A stretch of DNA of 64,000 bases, from contig NZ_AP012333.1 in the NCBI RefSeq assembly GCF_001042675.1, positions 1,550,001 through 1,614,000 on the forward strand, written 5' to 3'. The notes below the pieces were generated by a model. It did not search any database. It was not told where the DNA came from and was given only the letters and a program-made list of their open reading frames with translations. Shown here piece after piece: positions 25,972 to 33,659 of this stretch (position 1 is the first letter of the stretch; each line of letters opens with the position of its first letter). Both the position numbers and the translations under genes were made by a program. The stretch is from Parascardovia denticolens DSM 10105 = JCM 12538. GTDB lineage: Bacteria; Actinomycetota; Actinomycetes; Actinomycetales; Bifidobacteriaceae.

Positions 25972-26223
25972 TTACGAAACCAGCCCTTTGAACAGGGCGG
26001 CGACGGCGATGATGATTCCGGCCCCGACCAGCTGCCAGACGCCAGACTGAATTTGAGGACCTGCATGGTCTTTGAGGCCACCAGCCAGGGTGACGCCTCC
26101 GAAAACTCCCCAAAGGCCCCCGCCGATGATGACCCATGTCGACAAGGTGTTAAGGACGTTCGTCACCACAGTGGATCCATCCGCGAGGACGACACTTCCA
26201 GCGGCAATAACTGAATCAAACAT
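25972..26223 (-). CDS. Small Maff2/VirB2-like two-helix membrane protein
   Basis: The protein has 83 residues, starting MFDSVIAAGSVVLADG. Two hydrophobic helices (about 28-48, Gly-rich, and 64-80) are separated by a short hydrophilic loop with GLKDHAGPQIQSGVW. Size and layout match the Maff2-type small membrane proteins found at the start of Gram-positive conjugation operons; VirB2/TrbC pilin-like subunits have a similar form. First gene of the minus-strand T4SS arm. Confidence 0.75.
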   Translation of the reverse strand: MFDSVIAAGSVVLADGSTVVTNVLNTLSTWVIIGGGLWGVFGGVTLAGGLKDHAGPQIQSGVWQLVGAGIIIAVAALFKGLVS

Positions 26224-26663
26224 GATTATCTACTCTTTCTAATCTTTCCAGAAATATTGACTTACATAGACTTCATTGAAAAATTTCTTCACCATCACGA
26301 AGCGGATGCTCCGCTAAGCCTGCTTCATACAGGTACTAGGGAAAAGCGCCCCTTTCTCTTGGGAACGGCTTCGCATGACGCCGCTTCCCCGAATTGGTAA
26401 GCGCGCGTAGGACAGCCATTATAGTGGGCTGATGAAGGTGCTGTGGGATTCGTCATTCGTTCTCTCCTTAAACCGAGCCACTTCTATTCTGAATTATGAG
26501 GCTATGATACGAGTCACCTCGGACTAAAGTCAAAATCAACCGATAAGATTTATAAATATATTTATAAATATAAGCATTTCCGGACGGTTATCTGCCGCCT
26601 ATCTATCGCTGATACCCGTCATCAATGTGATACTCACGCCTAAGGCGGCGCACGTGATGTGCC
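26224..26663. other. Leader region of the minus-strand T4SS arm (no gene seen)
   Basis: This 440-base stretch has no convincing gene. It contains a 6-bp hairpin (agcgga/tccgct, 26301-26315) and a longer hairpin at about 26360-26392 with bulged GGGAACGGC/GCCGCTTCCC arms. An AT-rich block lies at 26545-26575. The promoter of the T4SS operon probably lies here. No attachment site or integrase gene is visible at this edge of the module. Confidence 0.6.
26549..26572. repeat. Perfect 12-bp AT-only tandem duplication
   Basis: The unit tttataaatata occurs at 26549-26560 and again at 26561-26572, in a GC-rich genome. It lies in the T4SS leader region. Confidence 0.6.
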
Positions 26664-27332
26664 TCAAGCGGCCTTGCGACGGAGGATCTCCGTGGGCATG
26701 GGCTTGATCCGGTAATGGACGGCCGTCTTGACCACGTCCCGCACGGCGTCGACCATCCGCCCCAAAGACATCCCCGGCGTATATCCATGCGGCTGATTGA
26801 CCAGAGGCAGGCTGACGAATCCGGCCAAAGTCCTGGGTCTCTGGTCCGCCCAGTGCAGAAGCTGATAAAAAAGCGAATTGCAGACAAAAGTCCCGGCATG
26901 GGAACTGAGGGAAGCGGGGATCTTATCCTCGGCGAAGCGCTGGATGACGGCGTGCAAAGGCAGCCTGGTCCAATATGCCTGTGGTCCATCGGGAATGATC
27001 GGCACCCTGCGAGGCTGGGCGTCATCGGCGTCCGGACGATTGGCGTCAATAAGGTTGGTGGCGCATCTCTCCAAAAGGATGGACTGGGCATGGGTCTTCA
27101 AACCGGTGGCGATGACGATGTCCGGACCGATCGCGTCCAGGGTCGTCTTCAAAGTCGGCCACGCCTTCTGGAAGCTTAAGGGGATGAGAACCGAAGTGAC
27201 CTCGATGTTGACCTCCGGCTTGTCAGCAATAATCCCCTCCCTGGCCAAGGTCTGGCAGACCTCAGCCGAAGGGTTGACCTCGACGTCCTTGTACCACTCA
27301 AAACCACAGACGACTACCCGTATGGTTTCCAT
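26664..27332 (-). CDS. pcp: Pyroglutamyl-peptidase I family protein with altered catalytic His
   Basis: The protein has 222 residues, with ATG at 27332 after GGAGGGCTG. Peptidase family C15 enzymes remove N-terminal pyroglutamate from peptides in the cytoplasm. The fold motifs are there: VVVCGFEWYKDVEVNPS at the N-terminus, the Glu in LLERCATN (about 87), and the Cys in HAGTFVCNSLFY (about 150). The third catalytic residue, His in the usual GF(I/V)HxP motif, is replaced by Ser: the sequence reads LAGFVSLPLVN (about 171). A classic C15 protease would probably be inactive or much slower, so this may be a repurposed or peptide-binding relative. Last gene of an apparent three-gene set with pgeF (9 bases upstream) and an aldo/keto reductase. 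Confidence 0.85.
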   Translation of the reverse strand: METIRVVVCGFEWYKDVEVNPSAEVCQTLAREGIIADKPEVNIEVTSVLIPLSFQKAWPTLKTTLDAIGPDIVIATGLKTHAQSILLERCATNLIDANRPDADDAQPRRVPIIPDGPQAYWTRLPLHAVIQRFAEDKIPASLSSHAGTFVCNSLFYQLLHWADQRPRTLAGFVSLPLVNQPHGYTPGMSLGRMVDAVRDVVKTAVHYRIKPMPTEILRRKAA

Positions 27333-27341
27333 CAGCCCTCC

Positions 27342-28331
27342 TTAGGACTCGAACCGTTCGAACTCCACGGATTCCACCTCAACGGTCTCCGCGGATTCCA
27401 CTCTCTCCAACCGCCCGGATCGCCGGGTGACGATGGCCAGCATCCGCCCTTCGCGGCTCTTGCCAGCCTTCGCCGACCTCCGATGGGAGAACCACAGGGG
27501 GTTCTCCAAAGTGCATAAGGGATGATCCATCCGGTCCAGGCGGGTGGAAAGGTCCTCTCCTTCGCCGTCGACCCTGCACAGCTCCTGGAATTCGGGATCT
27601 GGCTCCAGATAGTAGGTGGCCGCTCGCACGCGGGGCTCGGAGTCGACGATCCGGTCGCCGGAAATCCCCTCATGCGTCAGAATCTGCAAAGCCGCCAAGG
27701 CGATGTCAATCCCTCTGCCCCCGAAACGCGTGTCAGTCATGGTCCCGGGGAAGCGACGGTCGAAGTCGGAGGCGATTTCCTCCCCCACTTCGTAGCAATC
27801 CCCGCAGATCCGCGGCCCCAGGGTGGCGACGATGCGGGAGCGGCTGGCTCCGGCGGCGACCAGGGCCGAGATGGATTCCTCCAGGACCCCTTTCATCAGT
27901 CCCCGGCGGCCGCAATGGACGGCCGCTATCAGGCCAACTTGCGGGTCGGCGAGCAGGACGGGCAGGCAGTCGGCCGTGAAAACGCCCAAAGATCGCCCTT
28001 CCTCGGCGGTGAAAAGCGCATCCGCCTCGGTGGCGTAAAGCATGTCCGCCGCGGATTCCTCCGAGTCGGCCTCGAAACCGGACAAAAGGGAATCGACGTC
28101 AGCCACGATGGCCGAATGCACCTGGGAGACCAGGCAGGTGCGGGCGCCGACCACATCATCCACGGCGCGGCGGTTGGCGGCGACCAGATGAAGGTCATCC
28201 CCGCCTTTGGAACCCAGGTTGCAGAAAGCGAAATCGCCGCGGGAACGGCCCCCCAGACGGGTGGTGTAGTGGACCGTCACCCCCTCGGCCAAAGCGATGG
28301 GGATGAGGGCGGGGATGCGAGTCACCGACAT
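27342..28331 (-). CDS. pgeF: Laccase-domain protein, peptidoglycan editing factor PgeF (YfiH family)
   Basis: The protein has 329 residues from ATG at 28331 (GGCGGAGCAGGCGAGC upstream); a TTG at 28355 in frame would add eight residues. The YfiH/PgeF domain has its metal ligands in CLVSQVHSA, FTADCLPVLL and AAVHCGRRG, with the usual N-terminal TTRLGGRSRGDFAFCNLG. E. coli PgeF prevents misincorporation of L-Ser in place of L-Ala in peptidoglycan precursors; family members also have purine nucleosidase or multicopper-type activities in vitro. The C-terminal about 60 residues (from about 270) are Glu/Ser-rich and go beyond the family core. In many actinobacteria this gene lies next to ftsZ; here it is with an aldo/keto reductase and pcp. 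Confidence 0.9.
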   Translation of the reverse strand: MSVTRIPALIPIALAEGVTVHYTTRLGGRSRGDFAFCNLGSKGGDDLHLVAANRRAVDDVVGARTCLVSQVHSAIVADVDSLLSGFEADSEESAADMLYATEADALFTAEEGRSLGVFTADCLPVLLADPQVGLIAAVHCGRRGLMKGVLEESISALVAAGASRSRIVATLGPRICGDCYEVGEEIASDFDRRFPGTMTDTRFGGRGIDIALAALQILTHEGISGDRIVDSEPRVRAATYYLEPDPEFQELCRVDGEGEDLSTRLDRMDHPLCTLENPLWFSHRRSAKAGKSREGRMLAIVTRRSGRLERVESAETVEVESVEFERFES

Positions 28332-28347
28332 GCTCGCCTGCTCCGCC

Positions 28348-29214
28348 TCAGCCAAGATAATCCAGCTCTTCCTGGGTCAAAACCAGCTGATCGGAGGCCA
28401 GGGAGTCCAGGAAAGTCTCTTTGCGATGCGTCCCCGGCAGCACGAACATGTGATCTCCGCGGGCTAATTCCCAGGCCAGAACCACCTGCTGATAGCTGAC
28501 CCCATGCGCGGCCGCCACCTGGCGGAAGGGGTCGAAAAGGCTTTCGTCATAAGGATGACGGAAGCCGCCGAGGGGGGACCAGCAGACGAAGGCCAGCCCC
28601 AGCCTGGCTGTGTAGTCGATGGTGTCCTGGGTCTCGCGGTGGATTGGTGAGAACTGGTTCTGCACGGCGACCAGGGCGTCCCCAAGAATCCCACGGGCCA
28701 TGTCGATCTGCTCCACGCTGGCGTTGGAAATGCCGATGGTTTTGGCCAGGCCCATCCGATGGATTTCCTTCATGGCCTCGATGGATTCCCCGTAAGGCAC
28801 TTCCGGATCCGGGCGATGGAAATAGAGCAGGTCGACGGCCTCCACCCCCAAGGCCTGGCAGGATTGTTTCGCATAGCGAATCAGGTGTTCCGGCTTCCCG
28901 TCTTTGCCCCAGGTGGGCTTTCCGTCGGTGAAATTGCGGAAGTGACCCGCCTTGGTGGCGACCAGGACTTCTTCACGCGGACCTTTCCAGGTCTCCAGGG
29001 CCTGACGGGTGAGCTTCTCCGCCGCTTGCTCCTCCCCGCCGGACTCGTAGTAGGCCCAGGCGGTGTCAATATGGCGGCAACCGGCGTCCAGGGCGGCATG
29101 GATGATCTCGATGGAGGCAGCCTGGCTGGGGTGCCCTTCAATGGCCAGCCCCATGGTACCCAAACCGACCGCCGTGGTGTCGAATGGCCCGATCTTCCTG
29201 AACAAACGATCCAT
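28348..29214 (-). CDS. Aldo/keto reductase
   Basis: The protein has 288 residues. The second of two adjacent ATGs (29214) has the better spacing to GAGG. The AKR barrel has the catalytic Asp and Tyr in HIDTAWAYYESG, Lys in VATKAGHF, and His in LLYFHRPDP. NADPH-binding GTHRKETF lies near the C-terminus. It resembles AKRs that act on small aldehydes, ketones or sugars; the substrate cannot be told. It begins a run of three closely spaced genes with pgeF and pcp. Confidence 0.9.
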   Translation of the reverse strand: MDRLFRKIGPFDTTAVGLGTMGLAIEGHPSQAASIEIIHAALDAGCRHIDTAWAYYESGGEEQAAEKLTRQALETWKGPREEVLVATKAGHFRNFTDGKPTWGKDGKPEHLIRYAKQSCQALGVEAVDLLYFHRPDPEVPYGESIEAMKEIHRMGLAKTIGISNASVEQIDMARGILGDALVAVQNQFSPIHRETQDTIDYTARLGLAFVCWSPLGGFRHPYDESLFDPFRQVAAAHGVSYQQVVLAWELARGDHMFVLPGTHRKETFLDSLASDQLVLTQEELDYLG

Positions 29215-29353
29215 CATGTCCTCGATTTCTCATTCCGATTTCTGGAGATTTACCGATCCTGAGGATTTATAGATCCTTATGAATCCTTCCTGCGGGATGC
29301 TTCCCCCATTTTACCAGAGGCGGGTCGTCGCGAATCGCAGAGCTCCAATCGGT

Positions 29354-29686
29354 TCAGCGGTTGGCCAGGTCCCGGGTGAAGGGGTGATAGACGTCCGTCT
29401 CCTCGCACTCCTGAAGATACCCGGCGTCTTCGCTGTAACGTTTTTTGACGGCCTCGCTGAACTTCCCCGCCATGGCGCCGCCCAGCTGGTTCACGCTGGC
29501 CCGGATGCCAGCCGCGCCGTCTTCCAGATAAGGCTTCATCTTCGTTTCCGTTGCGCTCTTCAGCTGTTGCAGGGCGGCGTCAATCACGGCCTCAGCCGTC
29601 TTTTCGACCGCTGCCGTCTGGGCCTTTTTCTTGTCGAACCTGCTGCCCGCGTTGCCGTCACCGCCCGTGTGAGCACTCATCGTCAT
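29354..29686 (-). CDS. Small helical protein at the end of the lipase-toxin operon
   Basis: The protein has 110 residues, with ATG at 29686 after AGGCGGCGAAC (ATG at 29680 is an alternative). It is mostly helical, with a helix-turn-helix pattern around AAAVIDAALQQL-type sequence and GIRASVNQLGGAMAGKFSEA, then a short C-terminal tail HPFTRDLANR. No membrane segment or enzyme motif is visible. This size and form matches the small partner proteins of T7SS effectors. It lies 142 bases after the 138-aa gene in the same direction and may be the last gene of the operon. The role as an effector partner is inferred. Confidence 0.65.
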   Translation of the reverse strand: MTMSAHTGGDGNAGSRFDKKKAQTAAVEKTAEAVIDAALQQLKSATETKMKPYLEDGAAGIRASVNQLGGAMAGKFSEAVKKRYSEDAGYLQECEETDVYHPFTRDLANR

Positions 29687-29828
29687 GTTCGCCGCCTGCC
29701 TTTCTTCATCATGTCATTCATCATGGCTGATTACGATGATTACTATTGTTGTTCCGTTCATCTATTCATAGACCGTATATTCATAGATTGCATACCGGCC
29801 GTATGTCATTTTATACGTTTTTATACGT

Positions 29829-30245
29829 TTATGCATTTGACGATGCCGCCGAACCCCCGCCTTCGTTTTCGTGACCGTCGTCGATGTGCGTCTCCTGATA
29901 GCGTCGCGCGCGGAAAAGGAAGTCTTCGTATTCCGCCTGATGACGCCACAGCCGGTCTTTCAACTCGTATTCCTGATCATCGCAGACCTTCTCCACCTCA
30001 TGCCTGATCTCATACCCGCTCTGCGGATACATGACGGCGAGTCTCCCCGCGCCGTCACGGAGATCATTGATCGCGCTCATATCGCAGCGGAAAGAGTCTT
30101 CTTCCTCATCGGATCGTTGTCGAACAATCCGCCTGATATGGGCCATGTGCTCGTATCGGTCCCTGCAGAAAGGGCAGGAATCCGCATCGAAAACCTCCTG
30201 ATCCGAAGAATCACGGTAATCAATATTCCAGTAGTCAACATTCAT
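29829..30245 (-). CDS. Small acidic protein translationally coupled to the lipase
   Basis: The protein has 138 residues, starting MNVDYWNIDYRDSSDQ. Its ATG overlaps the lipase stop (ATGA at 30242-30245), so the two are probably translated together. It is charged and helical, with one CPFC motif (SCPFCRDRY, about residue 25) and no partner Cys pair nearby, the next Cys being in SFRCDM. The C-terminus is an acidic, Gly/Ser-rich tail. No family recognised. Coupling to the lipase points to a stoichiometric partner, such as a targeting factor or chaperone for export. Confidence 0.7.
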   Translation of the reverse strand: MNVDYWNIDYRDSSDQEVFDADSCPFCRDRYEHMAHIRRIVRQRSDEEEDSFRCDMSAINDLRDGAGRLAVMYPQSGYEIRHEVEKVCDDQEYELKDRLWRHQAEYEDFLFRARRYQETHIDDGHENEGGGSAASSNA

Positions 30246-31615
30246 TTTGTCTTCTTTTTCGTGTTTTCGTAGATGGTGGCGTCCCACTCGTTGAAGTCGG
30301 CGGCCAGGGAGGCGTCCGCGTCAAGCTGTTTTTGGATGCCGGCCCGGGTGACGACGCCAGTCGCGTAGATGTCCTTGATAACCATGCGCACGGGCAGGAA
30401 CTGGTCGCGCGCATCGGCCTGGGCCCGCCGGGTGAAGGAAGCGCGCGTCCAGCCGGCGGCACGCAAAGCATCCTCCACCTGGGAGCGGTCCAAATCCCGC
30501 GCGATGGTATCCTGCACATCCGACACCACCTGGCCCCACTTCACATCAGCCTCCTGGGCCGCCTGCCGCTCCAAGGTTTCCAACGTCCGCTCCAAATCAG
30601 CCATCCCCTTGTCACAGGCCTGCTCCTGGACGAGGGCCAGCTCACTGTCCAGAAAGAGCCTCTGGGACGCCGACAGCTTCCTCCCATCACCCCAGGAAGC
30701 CCGCAACCGCGACAGGTTGTTCATATAGTCGTCCGTCGCCAACGGGAAAAACGCGATTTTCAGACTGCCATCAGGATTCCACCGGTAGCCTCCCCACAGA
30801 TGCTGCTTAACAGGATTGAAAACAAGGACGGAATGCACATGCTGCACCTGCCCGACCACCCGGGAGTCATCCGCATAACCCTGAGCTATGAAATCCCACG
30901 GATCCACGTAATTCTTCACCTTGTACCCGTAGGAGCGGGCGCGCCTCTTCTGCTTTTCCGGCAGGGTGGAGTAAATGTTCGGCCCTTCGTACAGCCAGGC
31001 GCCCTTGACCCTTTTCGCCTCCGACTCATCCAGACTGGACACGGCGTACTGGCCGTCCATGGACCCCAGGGAATGCCCATACACCTCCACACTGTAGCCG
31101 GGATTGTCCCTCAACACCTTCTTCAACAATCTCGACGCGTCCTCCAACTGGCCCGTCACCCCATCCTGGGCGTAATACTCACGCTGTTCATCGAAAATTT
31201 CCTCGTTCGGATCAGGGGCAGGATAGCCGGGAGTGTACGGGGTGATATTCGTCGTGCTCAACGTCGTGGAGATATACGTGAGCATGTTGTGCGCCGGATC
31301 ATGAGTGGCGATCTTCGCCATCATCGGCCAATCGTTCTTCGTCCAATCCTTGCCCGACGTCACATCCCCCTGTGACCCCCGATAGATCACCCGCATCGTC
31401 TTCGACGCAGGATCCTTCAACACCACGGCATCCAAACCAGTGCCCGACTCACCCTCATGCACCGTCGCCCCATCAACAAGCCAATAATGCTTTGTACCGT
31501 GTGAATCAACGAACTTTGTATAGACTCCTCGACGCCAAGTATCAGAGGTATAAGCATCATATGCTTTATATGTAATGTTCTTCCGATCTAAGTCAGTGAA
31601 ATTATCAGTTTTCAT
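30242..31615 (-). CDS. Lipase with N-terminal catalytic domain and C-terminal helical domain, candidate T7SS toxin
   Basis: The protein has 457 residues. There is no signal peptide. Residues about 1-295 form an alpha/beta-hydrolase of the class-3 lipase type: oxyanion-loop-like MRVIYRGSQGD (about 74-84), nucleophile elbow VEVYGHSLGS (Ser about 182), an Asp in NYVDPWDF (238 or 241), and a candidate His in QHLWGGYRW (about 272). Residues about 296-457 have no enzyme motif and are long charged helices (ELALVQEQACDKGMADLERT, LDRSQVEDALRAAGW). Toxin domain first, helical targeting domain last, and no Sec signal is the reversed order described for the staphylococcal type VII lipase toxin TslA. The neighbours fit: three putative membrane immunity proteins upstream (11-base overlap with the nearest) and two small helical genes downstream. 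The link to T7SS is inference. Confidence 0.8.
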   Translation of the reverse strand: MKTDNFTDLDRKNITYKAYDAYTSDTWRRGVYTKFVDSHGTKHYWLVDGATVHEGESGTGLDAVVLKDPASKTMRVIYRGSQGDVTSGKDWTKNDWPMMAKIATHDPAHNMLTYISTTLSTTNITPYTPGYPAPDPNEEIFDEQREYYAQDGVTGQLEDASRLLKKVLRDNPGYSVEVYGHSLGSMDGQYAVSSLDESEAKRVKGAWLYEGPNIYSTLPEKQKRRARSYGYKVKNYVDPWDFIAQGYADDSRVVGQVQHVHSVLVFNPVKQHLWGGYRWNPDGSLKIAFFPLATDDYMNNLSRLRASWGDGRKLSASQRLFLDSELALVQEQACDKGMADLERTLETLERQAAQEADVKWGQVVSDVQDTIARDLDRSQVEDALRAAGWTRASFTRRAQADARDQFLPVRMVIKDIYATGVVTRAGIQKQLDADASLAADFNEWDATIYENTKKKTK

Positions 31616-32114
31616 CGTTGAGCCCTGCTTTTCCTTTCATTTCTTTCTCTTGATCCGTATCAAGAGCGTCACCATAACCTTTGCCATATGCTTTATCCAA
31701 ATATGGATAAAGCGATTTCTCTCCTTCCTCCCAAGTCAATTGAATAGGTCCATTATCACCTGCCTTAGCAAGCCCATAATGCAAATTCACCTTCCACTCA
31801 TGCCCGTATACAGTCACGTCAAAGAAAATACCACCCATAGGAGTCGTCAACCCCGAACCTTTCTTCGGTTCAAAACCCTTAATCACTCCTCGGCTAGTAA
31901 ACGCTAACGGATCTATATGTCTTAAATCTTTCTCAATGAGGTCATGCACCTCATCGGACTCAATGGTCTTCTCCACCTCAACATTCACGCGCCAATCCAC
32001 CCACTTCCTATACACGAAAACACCAGACGGAACACCGATGAAAACAACCAAAAGAACGACCAGCGACTTCACCCACAAAGACTCACGACGACCTTCCCCC
32101 GGCTCCGCCACCAT
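31605..32114 (-). CDS. DUF1310-like single-pass membrane protein, candidate lipase immunity protein A
   Basis: The protein has 169 residues, with ATG at 32114 after GGAAAGGGGTTGCT. It has one N-terminal membrane helix (LVVLLVVFIGVPSGVFVY), then an outer domain with EVHDLIEKDLRHIDPLAF, RGVIKGF, and TTPMGGIFFDVTVYG. This matches the DUF1310 pattern (a DPxAF segment, then I-K-x-Y/F, then P-M-G-G-I). Its stop overlaps the lipase start by 11 bases, the closest partner of the lipase. The outside placement suits protection against a lipase acting from outside. Two paralogues precede it. Immunity function is inferred from context. Confidence 0.75.
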   Translation of the reverse strand: MVAEPGEGRRESLWVKSLVVLLVVFIGVPSGVFVYRKWVDWRVNVEVEKTIESDEVHDLIEKDLRHIDPLAFTSRGVIKGFEPKKGSGLTTPMGGIFFDVTVYGHEWKVNLHYGLAKAGDNGPIQLTWEEGEKSLYPYLDKAYGKGYGDALDTDQEKEMKGKAGLNDEN

Positions 32115-32144
32115 AGCAACCCCTTTCCTGAATCGGAAATACCA

Positions 32145-32717
32145 TTAAAACCATTCATCATTGTTATCAGCGCGCTTCTTTTGCGGTGTGGGGAACTCCT
32201 GCGGATGCTCCTTACGATACTTCTCGGCAGCATTATCCGTTTCGCTCCATCCTTTCCCATAGCGCTTTTCCAACGCGTCAGTCAACTCCGTCGAAGGATC
32301 AGCGCCATCGCTCTTAATCGGCCCGTAGCCATCATCACCGATGAAATAGCGGTCGACATGGAAGCTGACATCGAATTTCTTCTCATCGTTGACGATAGCA
32401 TCGAAATCAACACCGCCCATAGGATTTTCCCGGATTGACGAGTCATCAATCCGGTAAGTGTTGATGACCCCCTTCCCATCAAAAGCATGCGGATCCCATT
32501 CCTCTAGCCCTTTCTTGATAAGCTCTCCGACCTCCTGGGAATGAACGACTTGCACCATCTCCTGCCGGAATTTTCTATCTCTCCCCTGAATATGGAAATA
32601 GACCCCACAGGGAATCCCGACCATCACAAACAGAATGATGACCAGCGATAACGCAAAGTAAGACTTACGACGCCTCTTCCTTGCGGATGCCACACGATCA
32701 TCCATCATCCTCACCAT
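32145..32717 (-). CDS. DUF1310-like single-pass membrane protein, candidate immunity protein B
   Basis: The protein has up to 190 residues; the start may be ATG at 32717 or one of the ATGs at 32708/32705. A membrane helix (ALSLVIILFVMVGIPCGVYF) is followed by the best DUF1310 match of the three: SQEVGELIKKGLEEWDPHAF, GVINTYRIDDSSIRENPMGG, and VNDEKKFDVSF. The KRYGKGW stretch is shared with the other two copies (AYGKGYGDA, HYGKEYV). About 30 bases separate it from protein A. Confidence 0.75.
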   Translation of the reverse strand: MVRMMDDRVASARKRRRKSYFALSLVIILFVMVGIPCGVYFHIQGRDRKFRQEMVQVVHSQEVGELIKKGLEEWDPHAFDGKGVINTYRIDDSSIRENPMGGVDFDAIVNDEKKFDVSFHVDRYFIGDDGYGPIKSDGADPSTELTDALEKRYGKGWSETDNAAEKYRKEHPQEFPTPQKKRADNNDEWF

Positions 32718-32741
32718 CCTTTCCCATGCTCCTTTCCTGCG

Positions 32742-33407
32742 CTAATCAGCGTAGCCATCCTCCGCTGTGCCATCATCCTCATCCAAATCATCCGAATCCA
32801 AATGGTCATCCGCACCCCAATAGTCATTCTCATCCTCGTCCTTCTCCTTCCCCCATCGGCCCTTCAACGTCTTCGCATCCCCATATTTCAGGATCCTCAC
32901 ATATTCTTTCCCGTAATGCTTCTCCAAATGCTTATACAGCATGGTCGGTTCCGGCGAAATCATATTCGAGTAAGGGCCGAAATTCAGCTTCTGTTCGAAA
33001 ACATAGTTCATTTCCTCCTCCCATCCATCGCCTTGCACCACTACGACAACCGAGAAGCCAGGCTCCGAGTAATGCCTGGATGCGGAGAAGAACTTGATAT
33101 GGTAAGACTTGATCGCCCCGCTATCCGTGAAGGCATTGGGGTCGATCCCCCTGAGGTTCTTCCTGATGAGACGGGTCGTCTCAGGAGAGCGGGCCAGGTC
33201 GTTCATGTGCACCTTCTGGGCGAGGTTGATTCCCGCAATCACCAGGATAGCGATGAGGACGATGATGGGGAACCTCCAACCCTTCTTTCTTTCCTCATAC
33301 ATCCTTCTGCGGACCGAAAGCGGAATGTCCCGAGCGGAAGCATCCGGGGTCATTTGAGGCCGAGTCTGGTCGGTGGATGGGTTGTGCGGTTCCGGCATGG
33401 TCGTCAT
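32742..33407 (-). CDS. DUF1310-like single-pass membrane protein, candidate immunity protein C
   Basis: The protein has 221 residues, with ATG at 33407 after a strong GGGGAGGAAGGA. An N-terminal hydrophilic stretch of about 45 residues precedes the membrane helix (FPIIVLIAILVIAGINL). The outer domain has SPETTRLIRKNLRGIDPNAF and GAIKSYHIKF, but the P-M-G-G motif is replaced by SEPGFSVVVVV. A strongly acidic, Asp/Glu-rich tail (last 40 residues) is unique to this copy. First gene of the operon, divergent from the MarR-linked genes across 252 bases. Confidence 0.72.
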   Translation of the reverse strand: MTTMPEPHNPSTDQTRPQMTPDASARDIPLSVRRRMYEERKKGWRFPIIVLIAILVIAGINLAQKVHMNDLARSPETTRLIRKNLRGIDPNAFTDSGAIKSYHIKFFSASRHYSEPGFSVVVVVQGDGWEEEMNYVFEQKLNFGPYSNMISPEPTMLYKHLEKHYGKEYVRILKYGDAKTLKGRWGKEKDEDENDYWGADDHLDSDDLDEDDGTAEDGYAD

Positions 33408-33540
33408 TCCTTCCTCCCCTTGATCGTGTTTCACCTTTTTGGGAATATGCCACCTGGCCCGCATTATATCATTTCGTCCGCATGAGCGATTCACGTCATC
33501 GACGGCGGACCGTCCTGGGCGTCTGCCAGGAGCATAATGA

Positions 33541-33573
33541 TTGTCAAAATATTTAACTATATAATTTTTTGAC
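33541..33573. promoter_or_regulatory. Inverted repeat and TATAAT box in the divergent control region
   Basis: Perfect 7-base arms gtcaaaa (33543-33549) and ttttgac (33567-33573) enclose an AT-rich centre with TATAAT at 33560-33565. The element lies about 90 bases before the oxidoreductase start and about 135 before the immunity gene start on the other strand. A MarR gene is two genes downstream, so this is a reasonable MarR operator candidate; it could also affect the divergent toxin operon. Confidence 0.5.
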
Positions 33574-33659
33574 TTTATGATGGACGGACAGTCATCCCCT
33601 TCCTGGCGAAGAGGAAAGACGACTTACATCGTAAACAACAGCAGGAAACCGGAGCGGCG

